Shown here: positions 33,185 to 43,430 of the stretch, one piece after another | Layout: each line of letters opens with the position of its first letter | Numbering within the stretch: position 1 is the first letter of the stretch | Assembly: GCF_001183965.1 (NCBI RefSeq) | Contig: NZ_LFZV01000001.1 | Span: forward strand, 934,594 to 998,593 | DNA from: Bacillus sp. FJAT-27916 | GTDB taxonomy: Bacteria; Bacillota; Bacilli; Bacillales; Pradoshiaceae | Reading direction: 5' to 3' | DNA: 64,000 nucleotides | Position numbers and translations under genes: made by a program | Notes under the pieces: model-generated | The model's database searches: none | The model's input: the letters and a program-made list of their open reading frames with translations, nothing else | Told to the model about the DNA's origin: nothing

Positions 33185-34168
33185 ATGAAGAAAAATGAAC
33201 ATAAGGTTATTCCCTTTCCGCATCTGGGCGAGCTTTTGATGAAAAAGGGCATGGAGGCAATGGAGGAAAAAAATTATAAAGAAGCATACCGGTATTTTGA
33301 CCAAGGGAATCAAATTGAACCGGATCATGAGGATATCAATATCGGGCTGGCATTATCATTGGTAGAGCTGGGGCGGTATCAAGAGGCGAAGGTAATCGTT
33401 AAGCGAATGATGGAGCAGGGCATCGGCGATTATTTCCATGTGATTAATATTTACTTGATGATTTTGCTTCAATTAAATGAGCATGGAGAAATCATTCACG
33501 TGATTGAAGCCTTGTTTGATGAGCAGCAGATACCGCCAGAGCGGGTGGAATCACTTGAGAACCTGCTTGCAATGAGCAAGAGGATTGTCGGGCAGCAGAC
33601 AGACCCTTCTCAGCCATCCCAGACAGAGGGACTGCCGATTGATGAGACAGAGGTTCTGCGAATCCTTGAGAATGGTACGATTGAAGAACAATTATACATA
33701 TTATCCTCTTTATCCAACCAAAACATACGGCCGTGGACTGATGTCCTGTGCCAATACTTAATAGAAGAAAAGCATCCTTTCCTGAAGACATTGGCCCTTT
33801 CTCTTCTGCGTGAGCAGGAAGTAAATAAGACGGTTGAATTAGATAAATTTGGGCAAAGATGGACAGTGAACATAGAGGATCTTCCAAAAGTGGAAGAAAC
33901 GGAATTCTTGAAGATGCTTCAAAAGGAATTGAGTGAAAAGCTTGAACATAATGACCCTATTATGTATGAACAGGCAATGGAAATGGTCAAACGACATAAC
34001 ATTCTTCTATATCCGCTAAATATCGACCATTTGTCGATTTGGGGTGAAGCATATGAAAGACTTGTCAAAGAAGCGTACGGGCTTGTATGGGATGAGCCTG
34101 ATGAAGAAATTTCCGGGATTTTAGAAGAAATAAGGAAATTAGAGGGCATTACTTTCCCTGTTATTTGA
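33185..34168 (+). CDS. ysoA: TPR protein, YsoA-like
   Basis: A 327-residue cytosolic protein with N-terminal tetratricopeptide units (about 14-120: MEEKNYKEAYRYFDQGNQIEP, then LALSLVELGRYQEAKVIV). The C-terminal half is helical and without a known motif. Its position between leuD and tig matches B. subtilis ysoA, whose function is not established. GAGGCGGG precedes the ATG. Confidence 0.8.
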   Translation: MKKNEHKVIPFPHLGELLMKKGMEAMEEKNYKEAYRYFDQGNQIEPDHEDINIGLALSLVELGRYQEAKVIVKRMMEQGIGDYFHVINIYLMILLQLNEHGEIIHVIEALFDEQQIPPERVESLENLLAMSKRIVGQQTDPSQPSQTEGLPIDETEVLRILENGTIEEQLYILSSLSNQNIRPWTDVLCQYLIEEKHPFLKTLALSLLREQEVNKTVELDKFGQRWTVNIEDLPKVEETEFLKMLQKELSEKLEHNDPIMYEQAMEMVKRHNILLYPLNIDHLSIWGEAYERLVKEAYGLVWDEPDEEISGILEEIRKLEGITFPVI

Positions 34169-34179
34169 AGTCCGAAGTG

Positions 34180-34207
34180 TTGAAACGTGGAAATCCTATG
34201 TTATAAT
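34180..34207 (+). promoter_or_regulatory. Sigma-A promoter of tig
   Basis: TTGAAA (34180-34185), a 16-bp spacer and a perfect TATAAT (34202-34207). The leader to tig is about 125 nt long. Confidence 0.75.
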
Positions 34208-34339
34208 ATAATGGTTGCAATATGCATGTGTACAGGCAAAGGCCTGTGCGGCCTAAGGATCTATATATCTGGTTCTCATACATGCCAGTGTTAAAAAAAG
34301 ACGATTTATTAGGAAATATATATAGTTGGAGGGAAAACC

Positions 34340-35629
34340 ATGTCTGCAAAATGGGAAAAGCTAGAAGGTAACCGCGGCGTCTTAACCGTTGAAGTTCCTG
34401 TAGAAAAAGTGAACGAAGGATTAGACTCTGCTTTCAAAAAAGTTGTGAAACAAGTACAAGTTCCAGGTTTCCGTAAAGGAAAAATGCCACGTTCTATGTT
34501 CGAAAAGAGATTCGGTGTAGAATCCCTTTATCAAGATGCCCTTGATTTCATCTTGCCAGAAGCTTACGCTGAAGCGATTAACGAAACAGCTATCGAGCCG
34601 GTAGACCGCCCTGAAATCGATATCGAGCGTATGGAAAAAGGCGAAACTCTTATCTTCAAAGCAACTGTTACAGTGAAGCCTGAAGTTAAGCTTGGCGAAT
34701 ACAAAGGTCTTGAAGTAACTAAAGTTGACACTGAAGTGACTGATGAAGATGTAAACGAAGAAATCAAACAATTGCAAGAGCGTAATGCTGAACTTGTTAT
34801 TAAAGAAGAAGGTGCCGCTGAAAAAGGCGACACAGTTGTTCTTGATTTCGAAGGATTCGTTGACGGCGAAGCGTTCGAAGGCGGAAAAGCTGACAACTAC
34901 ACATTAGAGCTTGGCTCTAATTCTTTCATTCCTGGTTTCGAAGACCAATTGGTCGGACTTGAAACAGGCGGAGAAAAAGAAGTAGAAGTAACTTTCCCTG
35001 AAGAATACCACGCTGCTGAATTAGCAGGTAAACCAGCTGTATTCAAAGTGAAAATTCACGAAATCAAAACAAAAGAGCTTCCTGCACTTGATGATGAGTT
35101 TGCAAAAGATGTAGATGAAGAAGTGGAAACACTTGACGCTCTTAAAGAAAAAATCAAAAATCGCTTAGTGGACAAGAAAAACCACGATGCTGAACACCAT
35201 GTTAAAGATACTGTAATCGAAAAAGCAGCAGAAAATGCTGAAATGGATATTCCAGCTGCCATGATCGATACAGAAACTGACCGCATGGTACAAGAGTTTG
35301 GTCAACGTCTTCAAATGCAAGGTATGACTCTTGACATGTACTTCCAATTCTCTGGTCAAGACGAAGCAGCTCTTAAAGAGCAAATGAAAGAGGAAGCTGA
35401 AAAACGCGTACGCATTAACCTTACTCTTGAAGCTATCGGCAAAGCTGAGAACGTTGAAGTCAGCGAAGAAGAAATCAACGCTGAGGTTCAAACAATGTCT
35501 GAGCAATACGGCTTATCTGCTGAACAAATCATCCAAGCGCTTGGCGGCACTGAAAGTGTTAAAGGCGACTTGCTTGTAAGAAAAGCAATTGACGTATTGG
35601 TTGAAAGCAGCAAAACAGTAGAAGCTTAA
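34340..35629 (+). CDS. tig: Trigger factor, ribosome-associated chaperone
   Basis: A 429-residue chaperone and peptidyl-prolyl isomerase that meets nascent chains at the ribosome exit. Its ribosome-docking motif [17 protein letters not shown] is at about 44-60. The FKBP domain is around 155-245 ([17 protein letters not shown]). A long helical C-terminal domain follows. Codon choice is strongly biased toward a small set, unlike most neighbours, as expected for a highly expressed gene. TTGGAGGG sets the start. A dedicated promoter and terminator make it a single-gene unit. Confidence 0.97.
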   Translation: MSAKWEKLEGNRGVLTVEVPVEKVNEGLDSAFKKVVKQVQVPGFRKGKMPRSMFEKRFGVESLYQDALDFILPEAYAEAINETAIEPVDRPEIDIERMEKGETLIFKATVTVKPEVKLGEYKGLEVTKVDTEVTDEDVNEEIKQLQERNAELVIKEEGAAEKGDTVVLDFEGFVDGEAFEGGKADNYTLELGSNSFIPGFEDQLVGLETGGEKEVEVTFPEEYHAAELAGKPAVFKVKIHEIKTKELPALDDEFAKDVDEEVETLDALKEKIKNRLVDKKNHDAEHHVKDTVIEKAAENAEMDIPAAMIDTETDRMVQEFGQRLQMQGMTLDMYFQFSGQDEAALKEQMKEEAEKRVRINLTLEAIGKAENVEVSEEEINAEVQTMSEQYGLSAEQIIQALGGTESVKGDLLVRKAIDVLVESSKTVEA

Positions 35630-35645
35630 TTTATATAAAACCATA

Positions 35646-35682
35646 AAAACAAGGTGCGATTTAACTTATCGTACCTTGTTTT
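35646..35682 (+). terminator. Terminator of tig
   Basis: AAAACAAGGTGCGAT (35646-35660) pairs with ATCGTACCTTGTTTT (35668-35682) with one wobble. Confidence 0.85.
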
Positions 35683-36020
35683 ATACATAACATATTTTGC
35701 AAAACTCGCTAAAAATCGACTTTCTGTATCGAATTGTTTTTGGCTATACATAATTGCTTTTTTCTCGAATAAAGTGTAGATTAATTCTAAATAATCAAAA
35801 TACATATGTTTTCCATTTTCAAAATAGAGGATTGAAAGTCGTGCAGAATGGATATTATGTACATATACATAATGATCACGTGATTACGTATACGTCGTCA
35901 GTCTTTTCTTTACCTCAAATGGAGTAATGTGTGTTACAATCCTTACATACCCTTCATTTGTTAATCTGATTTAGAAATGCAGATTTCATGATAGAGTCCA
36001 TAATACCAAGGGGTGAAACT
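35683..36020 (+). promoter_or_regulatory. clpX upstream region with tandem palindromes
   Basis: Two dyads stand side by side: ATTATGTA-CATA-TACATAAT (35854-35873) and the perfect ATCACGTGAT (35875-35884). A likely extended -10 promoter, TGTTACAAT (35932-35940), lies 80 bp before the clpX start. A second possible promoter is TTGAAA (about 35832), 17 bp, TTATGT. The regulator is unknown. Confidence 0.45.
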
Positions 36021-37286
36021 ATGTTTAAATTTAATGATGAGAAAGGGCAGCTTAAGTGTTCTTTCTGTGGCAAGACTCAGGAACAAGTCCGAAAACTCGT
36101 AGCGGGTCCAGGTGTTTATATATGCGATGAATGTATTGAACTATGTACAGAAATCGTGGAAGAAGAATTAGGTACTGACGAAGAAGTAGAATTTAAGGAT
36201 ATTCCAAAACCAATGGAGATCCTCGATATACTTGACGAATATGTCATCGGTCAAAGAAGCGCAAAGAAATCCTTGGCCGTGGCTGTATACAATCACTATA
36301 AACGTGTCAATTCCAACAGCAAGATTGAAGACGTTGAATTATCCAAGTCTAATATCTGTCTAATTGGACCAACAGGAAGCGGGAAAACCTTGCTTGCACA
36401 AACGTTGGCTAGATTGCTGAATGTTCCGTTCGCTATTGCGGATGCAACATCCTTAACAGAAGCTGGTTATGTAGGGGAAGATGTTGAGAACATCCTTCTC
36501 AAGCTAATCCAAGCGGCAGATTATGATGTGGAGAAAGCCGAAAAAGGCATTATCTATATCGATGAAATTGACAAAATCGCGCGTAAATCTGAGAACCCTT
36601 CCATCACTCGTGATGTATCAGGTGAAGGGGTTCAGCAAGCCTTGCTGAAGATTCTTGAAGGTACGGTTGCAAGTGTGCCGCCACAAGGTGGAAGAAAGCA
36701 TCCGCATCAGGAATTCATCCAAATCGATACAACAAATATCCTCTTTATTTGTGGTGGAGCATTTGATGGTATCGAACCGATTATTAAACGACGTCTTGGC
36801 CAAAAGGTCATTGGCTTCGGTTCTGGAGTGGAGAAAGAAGATATCCAAGATAAGGATCTTCTATCTAAAGTTTTACCGGAGGACATGCTTCGTTTTGGTT
36901 TAATTCCAGAATTCATCGGCCGTCTGCCTGTCATTGCGACACTTGAACAGCTTGATGAGGATGCCTTGATTCAAATCCTTACAAAGCCGAAGAATGCTCT
37001 TGTGAAGCAATATCAGAAGATGATGTCTCTTGATGATGTAGAATTGGAATTTGAGGATGATGCCTTGCTCGAGATTGCGAAGAAAGCAATCGAGCGTAAG
37101 ACAGGTGCTCGTGGTCTCCGTTCCATCATTGAAGGCATCATGCTTGAAGTGATGTTCGAATTGCCTTCACGTGATGATATTGCGAAATGCGTAATCACTG
37201 CAGAGTCTATTTCTGAAGGAAAATCACCGAAGATTATCCTTTCTGATGGGACAACTGAAACGGTTGAGAAGAAAACTTCTGCTTAA
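36021..37286 (+). CDS. clpX: ClpX, ATPase subunit of the ClpXP protease
   Basis: A 421-residue AAA+ unfoldase. The N-terminal zinc-binding domain has Cys13, Cys16, Cys35 and Cys38. Walker A GPTGSGKT is at 116-123 and Walker [11 protein letters not shown] near 180. The substrate pore loop and the IGF-type ClpP-docking loop (KVIGFGSGV) are present. A frame extension to 35988 exists, but CAAGGGGTG points to the ATG at 36021 and the family N-terminus is MFKFN. It delivers substrates to ClpP, which is not encoded in this window. It is monocistronic, with a strong terminator. Confidence 0.97.
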   Translation: MFKFNDEKGQLKCSFCGKTQEQVRKLVAGPGVYICDECIELCTEIVEEELGTDEEVEFKDIPKPMEILDILDEYVIGQRSAKKSLAVAVYNHYKRVNSNSKIEDVELSKSNICLIGPTGSGKTLLAQTLARLLNVPFAIADATSLTEAGYVGEDVENILLKLIQAADYDVEKAEKGIIYIDEIDKIARKSENPSITRDVSGEGVQQALLKILEGTVASVPPQGGRKHPHQEFIQIDTTNILFICGGAFDGIEPIIKRRLGQKVIGFGSGVEKEDIQDKDLLSKVLPEDMLRFGLIPEFIGRLPVIATLEQLDEDALIQILTKPKNALVKQYQKMMSLDDVELEFEDDALLEIAKKAIERKTGARGLRSIIEGIMLEVMFELPSRDDIAKCVITAESISEGKSPKIILSDGTTETVEKKTSA

Positions 37287-37303
37287 CGCAGAACATGATA
37301 TGA

Positions 37304-37337
37304 AAATGCTGGTTCCATTTGGAACCGGCATTTTTTT
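37304..37337 (+). terminator. Terminator of clpX
   Basis: AAATGCTGGTTCC (37304-37316) pairs with GGAACCGGCATTT around ATTT, followed by T7. Confidence 0.9.
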
Positions 37338-37646
37338 ATGAAATAGTTCTGTTAAGGACTGTTGATAGGATAGAATGCCGCCAGTTAACGTTGAAGGCGA
37401 TTAACTTTTGCGGGATTAGCGGAAAAGACAGCCCATAGAGATACATAGGACTAGGAGGAGGCTCCGTGACACTCCTTTGTTTTTGCTGCCTGAAACAAAA
37501 ATCAACATGTCAAAATAATCAAGCCTATGGAGTAGTAAATAAACCTTCATCCCTGTCCTTATATGGGATGTTTGGAGGTTTATTCCCCTTCTGTTAAGGA
37601 GATACTAGCTTGTATCTTTACGATGAATCTTCAGGAGGGTGCATAA
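37338..37646 (+). promoter_or_regulatory. lonB upstream region with a hairpin
   Basis: AATAAACCT (37538-37546) and AGGTTTATT (37576-37584) form an inverted repeat with an inner ATCCC/GGGAT pair. It has no T tract, so it may be an operator or an RNA element and not a terminator. lonB is forespore-expressed (sigma-F) in B. subtilis. I could not place a convincing sigma-F promoter. No gene is visible. Confidence 0.4.
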
Positions 37647-39314
37647 ATGAGTTGGACAGCCATAGTGATCATCATCCAATTATTTTTTGGAGTTGTCATT
37701 GGATTATATTTCTTGAATCTGTTGAGAGGGCAGCGGGTTCAAAAGGTAACCATTGATCGGGAAGCAAAGAAGGAAATGGATCAATTACATAGAATGAAGG
37801 GGATTAAGCTGACGGAGCCATTGTCTGAGAAGGTACGGCCGGCTAGTTTTCAAGATATTATCGGACAGAAGGATGGCATTAAGGCGTTGAAGGCAGCTTT
37901 ATGCGGGCCAAATCCGCAGCATGTGCTCATTTATGGGCCTCCTGGAATCGGTAAAACGGCTGCTGCGAGACTTGTTTTAGAGGAAGGGAAGAGAAATGCA
38001 AAATCTCCTTTTCGTCAAACGGCTCCTTTCATTGAATTAGATGCTACAACAGCAAGATTTGATGAACGCGGGATAGCCGATCCGTTAATTGGCTCTGTTC
38101 ATGATCCTATCTATCAGGGAGCAGGGGCTATGGGGCAGGCTGGAATTCCGCAGCCGAAGCAGGGGGCTGTGTCAAATGCGCATGGAGGCATTCTCTTCAT
38201 TGATGAAATTGGGGAGCTTCATAATATCCAAATGAATAAATTATTAAAGGTGCTCGAGGATCGGAAAGTCTTTTTTGAGAGTGCTTATTATAGTGAGGAA
38301 AACCCGAATATTCCTAAGCATATTCATGAAATCTTCACGAATGGCCTGCCGTCTGATTTCCGTCTCGTTGGAGCCACAACAAGAACACCATCGGAAATTC
38401 CGCCGGCTATCCGCTCGAGATGTATGGAAATCTTCTTCCGTGAATTGAATCAGGATGAACTGATGCAGGTTGCTGCCAATGCGGCGAAGCGGGTGGAGCT
38501 GACCTTAGGCGAGAAGGGGCTTCGACTGATTGGCCAATATGCATCCAATGGGCGTGAGGCTGTGAATATGGTTCAGAGTGCAGCCGGCCTTGCTATTACG
38601 GATGAACGTAATTTCATTAAGGATGAAGATATCGAATGGATTATCCAATCAAGCCAGATGACACCTCGCTTCAGTCCGAGTATTGGGGCGGAATCATCCA
38701 TAGGAGTTGTCAATGGTCTGGCGGTAACTGGTCCGAATACAGGTGCTTTGTTAGAGATTGAAGTAACCGTTATTGATGCGCGTGATAAAGGGACGGTAAC
38801 CATCACGGGAATCGTGGAAGAGGAAAGTTTAAACAGCCCGGGTAAATCAATACGACGCAAGAGCATGGCGAAAGGGTCAATTGAAAATGTCGTAACCGTT
38901 TTGCGGACGATGGGAATACCGGCTGACCAATATGATATTCATGTAAATTTCCCTGGAGGTATTCCGATTGACGGACCATCAGCAGGGGTTGCTATGGCTG
39001 TGGGCATTTATTCGGCCATCTATCGGATTCCTGTGAAAAATAAAGTGGCTATGACAGGAGAAATCAGCATTCATGGGAAAGTGAAGCCGGTTGGAGGCGT
39101 CTTTACGAAGGCGAATGCAGCGATGCTTGCTGGAGCTGAAATGGTCATTATCCCAGAGGAGAATGTTCAATCCATTCTGGATGAGCTTGATGGCATTAAG
39201 ATTAAACCGGTCAGCCAGCTGAAAGAGGTTTTCCAAGAGGCGCTTGACCGGACCCAGGTTATTGACCAAATCGTGGGAAGTGTGGAACGGCCGTCTGAAA
39301 GAGAGAGCGGCTAA
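37647..39314 (+). CDS. lonB: LonB, membrane-anchored ATP-dependent protease
   Basis: A 555-residue protease of the Lon family without the large N-terminal substrate domain of LonA. An N-terminal transmembrane helix (about residues 3-24) anchors it. The AAA+ domain has Walker A GPPGIGKT (97-104) and Walker B GGILFIDEI. The S16 protease domain carries the Ser445 (DGPSAG) and Lys488 dyad, 43 residues apart as usual. Family members act during sporulation in B. subtilis. GGAGGGTG gives a clear start. Confidence 0.95.
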   Translation: MSWTAIVIIIQLFFGVVIGLYFLNLLRGQRVQKVTIDREAKKEMDQLHRMKGIKLTEPLSEKVRPASFQDIIGQKDGIKALKAALCGPNPQHVLIYGPPGIGKTAAARLVLEEGKRNAKSPFRQTAPFIELDATTARFDERGIADPLIGSVHDPIYQGAGAMGQAGIPQPKQGAVSNAHGGILFIDEIGELHNIQMNKLLKVLEDRKVFFESAYYSEENPNIPKHIHEIFTNGLPSDFRLVGATTRTPSEIPPAIRSRCMEIFFRELNQDELMQVAANAAKRVELTLGEKGLRLIGQYASNGREAVNMVQSAAGLAITDERNFIKDEDIEWIIQSSQMTPRFSPSIGAESSIGVVNGLAVTGPNTGALLEIEVTVIDARDKGTVTITGIVEEESLNSPGKSIRRKSMAKGSIENVVTVLRTMGIPADQYDIHVNFPGGIPIDGPSAGVAMAVGIYSAIYRIPVKNKVAMTGEISIHGKVKPVGGVFTKANAAMLAGAEMVIIPEENVQSILDELDGIKIKPVSQLKEVFQEALDRTQVIDQIVGSVERPSERESG

Positions 39315-39352
39315 AAGGAAGGGGCTTGCTCGTTGAATGGGCAGGCTCCTTT
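39311..39352 (+). terminator. Terminator of lonB
   Basis: AAAAGGA-GGGGCTTGC pairs with GCAGGCTCCTTTT through wobbles around a short loop. It overlaps the lonB stop. Confidence 0.6.
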
Positions 39353-39469
39353 TCTTATGTTCTCTATATGCTACAGTCCTTATGATTCATGAGTGAAATA
39401 AAGCAGCGATTCATGTTAAAAATACTGAGGAATAGGGAAAAGAGGAGCGTGAGGAAGAAATCTCCCTAA

Positions 39470-39532
39470 ATAGACACAAGTCTATAAATACGATAAAATT
39501 GGTAAAGGTCTATTCTTAAGTAAGATATCTTA
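39470..39532. promoter_or_regulatory. Two dyads upstream of lonA
   Basis: ATAGAC-ACAA-GTCTAT (39470-39485) and the perfect 12-bp palindrome TAAGATATCTTA (39521-39532) lie within 90 bp of the lonA start. They are candidate operators, possibly for stress control. Confidence 0.35.
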
Positions 39533-39557
39533 TTAGGTTTTTATGGAGGTGCAACAA

Positions 39558-41882
39558 ATGGCAATTACTGAGGAAAAACACGTTCCCCTCCTGCCGCTGC
39601 GCGGATTGCTTGTTTTCCCGACAATGGTTCTACATCTCGATGTTGGAAGAGAGAAATCGGTGCAGGCGCTAGAGAAAGCAATGGTAGATGACCATTTTAT
39701 TTTTTTGACTACACAAAAGGAAGTATCCACAGATGAACCGAGTGAGGATGATGTCTATCAATTAGGCACTCTGACGAAGGTTAAGCAGATGCTTAAACTG
39801 CCAAACGGTACCATTCGGGTATTAGTCGAAGGCGTTTCACGGGCTCATATGATTGAGTTTGTGGATGAAGGAGATTATCTCGCTGCGAGGCTTGAAGTAA
39901 TGGAAGACTCTATCGAGAAGGATCCGGAAACCGAAGCGTTAATGAGAACCTTGTTGGATTACTTTGAACAATACATAAAGATTTCAAAGAAAGTGACAAC
40001 AGAGACGTATAATACGACAGTTGACATTGAAGAGCCGGGAAGGCTTGCCGATATCATAACCTCTCATCTCCCGCTTAAGCTCAAGGATAAGCAGGATATA
40101 TTGGAGACAATCGATATAAAAGAACGTCTAAACAAGGTCATAGATATTATTCATAACGAAAAAGAAGTGCTGAATCTGGAGAAAAAGATTGGTTTGCGCG
40201 TGAAGAAATCCATGGAGCGTACGCAGAAGGAATATTATTTGCGCGAGCAATTAAAGGCTATCCAGAAGGAGCTTGGCGATAAGGAAGGCAAGACGGCTGA
40301 GATTGCGGAGTTGTTGGAGAAAATTGAGCTGGCAGGCATGCCTGAGCATGTCCTTGAAACAGCAAAGAAGGAATTGGACCGCTATGAGAAGATTCCGGCA
40401 AGCTCGGCAGAAAGCGCGGTTATCCGCAATTATCTCGAATGGCTGATTGCGCTCCCTTGGTCCAATGCAACAAAGGATGACTTGGATATTGGCAAGGCAG
40501 AGAAAATCTTGAATGAGGATCATTACGGTCTTGAAAAGGTGAAGGAACGTGTGCTGGAGTATCTGGCGGTTCAGTCACTTACCAATTCATTGAAGGGACC
40601 AATCTTATGTCTAGCTGGACCTCCTGGTGTCGGGAAGACGAGCTTAGCGAAGTCGATTGCAAAATCAATGAATCGTCATTTCGTCCGCATTTCTCTCGGC
40701 GGTGTTCGTGATGAATCTGAAATTCGCGGTCACCGACGTACTTATGTTGGTGCCATGCCGGGCCGCATCATTCAAGGGATGAAGAAAGCAGGAACCATTA
40801 ACCCAGTCTTCCTTCTTGATGAGATTGATAAGATGTCACATGATTTTCGCGGGGATCCCTCCTCAGCCATGCTTGAGGTTCTTGACCCTGAACAGAATAA
40901 TTCATTCAGTGATCATTATATAGAGGAAACATATGACTTATCCCAAGTCATGTTTATCGCAACAGCGAATGATTTATCTACGATACCGGCCCCGCTGCGC
41001 GATCGGATGGAAATTATCAACCTATCCGGCTATACCGAATATGAGAAGCTTCATATTGCCAAGGAGCATTTGCTTCTGAAGCAATTGAAGGCACACGGCT
41101 TAACGAAAGCCCAGCTGCAAATGAAGGATGAGGCCATCACACAGATCATTCGTTATTACACAAGGGAAGCGGGCGTACGGACACTTGAACGCCAACTGGC
41201 GGCTGTCTGCCGTAAGGTTGCGAGGATTATCGTCTCTGGTGAGAAGAAGAAGGTCGTCCTGACGCAGAAGAATGTCAGTGATTTCCTCGGTAAGCCGTAC
41301 TTCCGATATGGGGAAGCGGAACTGGAGAATCAAATCGGAGTGGCAACAGGGCTTGCCTATACGAACTTTGGCGGGGATACACTCCAGATTGAAGTTTCTT
41401 TATCACCTGGCAAAGGCAAACTAATCTTAACTGGAAAGCTTGGAGATGTAATGAAGGAGTCTGCACAGGCCGCGTTCAGCTATGTACGCTCCAAAGCAGA
41501 AGAACTTCATATTGACAAGGATTTCTATGAGAAATATGATATTCATATCCATGTCCCGGAAGGAGCCGTGCCAAAGGACGGTCCATCTGCCGGGATTACG
41601 ATTGCGACAGCACTTATTTCAGCTCTTACCAAGAGACCTATCCGCAAGGAAGTCGGCATGACCGGTGAGATTACCCTGCGGGGGCGTGTGCTGCCAATCG
41701 GCGGATTGAAGGAAAAATCATTAAGTGCTCACCGCGCCGGTTTGAAGAAGATTATTTGCCCAATCGATAATGAACGGGATATTGACGACATTCCGGAAAG
41801 TGTGCGCAATGATTTAGAATTCGTATTTGTCTCGCAACTAGATGAAGTGTTGGAGCATGCATTGGCAGGTGAAGAAAAGTGA
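39558..41882 (+). CDS. lonA: LonA, ATP-dependent protease
   Basis: A 774-residue soluble Lon protease. The N-terminal substrate-binding domain (about 8-200, [13 protein letters not shown]) is followed by a coiled-coil region. The AAA+ domain has Walker A GPPGVGKT near 355 and Walker B FLLDEIDK. The S16 domain has the Ser677/Lys720 dyad. An in-frame ATG at 39543 overlaps the GGAGGTG itself, so the ATG at 39558 is the real start. It degrades damaged and some regulatory proteins. It overlaps engB by four bases. Confidence 0.97.
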   Translation: MAITEEKHVPLLPLRGLLVFPTMVLHLDVGREKSVQALEKAMVDDHFIFLTTQKEVSTDEPSEDDVYQLGTLTKVKQMLKLPNGTIRVLVEGVSRAHMIEFVDEGDYLAARLEVMEDSIEKDPETEALMRTLLDYFEQYIKISKKVTTETYNTTVDIEEPGRLADIITSHLPLKLKDKQDILETIDIKERLNKVIDIIHNEKEVLNLEKKIGLRVKKSMERTQKEYYLREQLKAIQKELGDKEGKTAEIAELLEKIELAGMPEHVLETAKKELDRYEKIPASSAESAVIRNYLEWLIALPWSNATKDDLDIGKAEKILNEDHYGLEKVKERVLEYLAVQSLTNSLKGPILCLAGPPGVGKTSLAKSIAKSMNRHFVRISLGGVRDESEIRGHRRTYVGAMPGRIIQGMKKAGTINPVFLLDEIDKMSHDFRGDPSSAMLEVLDPEQNNSFSDHYIEETYDLSQVMFIATANDLSTIPAPLRDRMEIINLSGYTEYEKLHIAKEHLLLKQLKAHGLTKAQLQMKDEAITQIIRYYTREAGVRTLERQLAAVCRKVARIIVSGEKKKVVLTQKNVSDFLGKPYFRYGEAELENQIGVATGLAYTNFGGDTLQIEVSLSPGKGKLILTGKLGDVMKESAQAAFSYVRSKAEELHIDKDFYEKYDIHIHVPEGAVPKDGPSAGITIATALISALTKRPIRKEVGMTGEITLRGRVLPIGGLKEKSLSAHRAGLKKIICPIDNERDIDDIPESVRNDLEFVFVSQLDEVLEHALAGEEK

Positions 41883-42460
41883 AAGTAACACAAGCAGAGA
41901 TCGTCATGAGTGCCGTGAAGCCGGAGCAATATCCGACAGACGGATTCCCGGAATTTGCACTTGCAGGACGCTCGAACGTAGGGAAATCTTCCTTCATTAA
42001 TAAAATGATCAATCGTAAAGGTTTGGCACGGACATCGTCCAAGCCGGGAAAAACCCAGACGTTGAATTTCTATAAATTGAATGAAGCGATCTTCTTTGTC
42101 GATGTTCCAGGATACGGCTACGCGAAAGTATCCAAGACAGAGCGAGAAGCCTGGGGTAAGATGATCGAGACATACATTACGACTAGGGAGCCGCTTCGTG
42201 CAATGCTGCTTATCATTGATTTGCGTCATAAGCCTTCCGCTGATGATGTGATGATGTATGATTTCTTGAAGCATTACGAGATTCCGACTATTGTCATTGC
42301 GACGAAAGCGGATAAGATTCCAAAAGGAAAATGGCAGAAGCATTTGAAAGTAGTTAGGGATACATTGGACCTTGCGAAGGGAGACGAGATTATTCTCTTC
42401 TCATCTGAGACAGGGCTCGGGAAAGATCAAGCGTGGAATGCCATACAGGCTAGAATGTAA
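41879..42460 (+). CDS. engB: EngB (YsxC), ribosome-assembly GTPase
   Basis: A 193-residue GTPase needed for 50S subunit maturation. The G1 motif GRSNVGKSS is near 29-37, G3 DVPGYG near 74, and G4 TKAD near 141. Translation begins with a GTG overlapping the lonA stop, as in B. subtilis lonA-ysxC. A strong hairpin follows. Confidence 0.96.
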   Translation: MKVTQAEIVMSAVKPEQYPTDGFPEFALAGRSNVGKSSFINKMINRKGLARTSSKPGKTQTLNFYKLNEAIFFVDVPGYGYAKVSKTEREAWGKMIETYITTREPLRAMLLIIDLRHKPSADDVMMYDFLKHYEIPTIVIATKADKIPKGKWQKHLKVVRDTLDLAKGDEIILFSSETGLGKDQAWNAIQARM

Positions 42461-42470
42461 GGAACGAATA

Positions 42471-42503
42471 AAATGCAGGGGCCTCAACCAGGCCCCTGCA
42501 TTT
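42471..42503. terminator. Bidirectional terminator between engB and the minus-strand gene
   Basis: AAATGCAGGGGCCT (42471-42484) pairs perfectly with AGGCCCCTGCATTT (42490-42503) around CAACC. It can serve both convergent genes. Confidence 0.9.
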
Positions 42504-42504
42504 G

Positions 42505-42984
42505 TTATTTCTTCTTATAAAGAATGAACAACCCGGCGAGAATTAATGCAGCCGGCCAATAGGTGGAGAAGGTGTCGGCATAATTGGATACACCTAAGAA
42601 ACTAAGGATTTGCTCATAAAAAATCAGCAGGATAGAGATGACGAGAAAGAGAATTCCTGCCCCTTTCCCGATGCCTTTCTTTAAGTAAATGAGAAGTAAA
42701 CCCAGACCGATTAATAGAAAGATAATCACTTGTTCTCCAGGCCAATACTCAAGCTTTCCGGCGATATATTGATGCAAGCCATAACCAGTGAAGATAACCC
42801 CTGGCAGCAGAAATTCTGCCTGTCCCCCGAACCTGCTCTGCAAAAGAAAAGCAAGCCCTAGAAGGATGCTTAGCGTTGCCCATGAATAATATGGTTGGAA
42901 AAGGGTAAAATCAATCGATCTCAATAAGTAAAAAAATCCAAACCCAATTAAAATAGTACAAGTAAAATAGCGAAATTCTCTCAT
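42505..42984 (-). CDS. Membrane protein of unknown function
   Basis: A 159-residue polytopic protein with five to six closely packed transmembrane helices and short loops. It ends in KKK. The pattern GFFYLLRSIDF...LLGLAFLLQ...LLPGVIFTGYGLHQY...YWPAALILAGLFIL resembles the DUF5668/LiaF-type membrane domains, but the extracellular beta domain is missing. Minus-strand GGAG precedes the ATG. A PerR-like box lies 26 bp upstream of the start codon. Function unknown. Confidence 0.7.
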   Translation of the reverse strand: MREFRYFTCTILIGFGFFYLLRSIDFTLFQPYYSWATLSILLGLAFLLQSRFGGQAEFLLPGVIFTGYGLHQYIAGKLEYWPGEQVIIFLLIGLGLLLIYLKKGIGKGAGILFLVISILLIFYEQILSFLGVSNYADTFSTYWPAALILAGLFILYKKK

Positions 42985-43009
42985 CTTTCGACTCCTAGTT
43001 TGTTATTAT

Positions 43010-43024
43010 TGATAATTATTCTAA
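43010..43024. promoter_or_regulatory. PerR/Fur-type box
   Basis: TGATAATTATTCTAA matches the PerR consensus TTATAATNATTATAA at 13 of 15 positions, counting the N. It stands just upstream of the minus-strand membrane gene and about 410 bp before hemA, which PerR controls in B. subtilis. Which gene it serves is unclear, and chance is possible in AT-rich DNA. Confidence 0.35.
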
Positions 43025-43430
43025 TCTTTGTTAATGTACAGATAGTACGAATTTACACATACTTCAGGATAAGCAACTTATTGGTAAAAACGCTTACTGA
43101 ATGAAACCTATATAGATTATATCAGGTTTAGCCATCTTTTATTTTTATTTTCAATAAATCCATTTATATCAAGGGTTTGAGCCGGTTGATGATTATTCCG
43201 GCAAGCGCTTTTAAAGTGGATGCCCGGAAAGAAATCATAAACTCAAATGATGTAGAAGGATGTCAGATAGGCGGTCGTTCGCGGGTGGTTACATACGGCC
43301 GGCGGTCCACTATTGAATGAGAATTGGGCAATGTTACGATTTTGTTCACAATTACCATTCTAGCAGTTTATGAGGATTACCTGCTTTTAGAATAGACGCA
43401 AATTACGTAAATGGGGGTGTAACAGGGTAG
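43025..43430. other. hemA upstream region
   Basis: No confident gene. A 43-codon frame from ATG 43189 to 43320 (MIIPASAFKVDARKE...) lacks a ribosome site. A GCCGG/CCGGC dyad at 43181-43202 overlaps its beginning. A hemA promoter must lie here, but I could not place clear -35 and -10 boxes. Confidence 0.35.

Noticed and set aside
32931-33188. Plus-strand 85-codon frame before the TPR gene
   Set aside because: The start has no spaced ribosome site, the composition looks random, and it overlaps the true start of the TPR gene.
41729-42343. 204-codon minus-strand frame opposite lonA and engB
   Set aside because: It overlaps two clearly conserved genes and encodes nothing recognisable.
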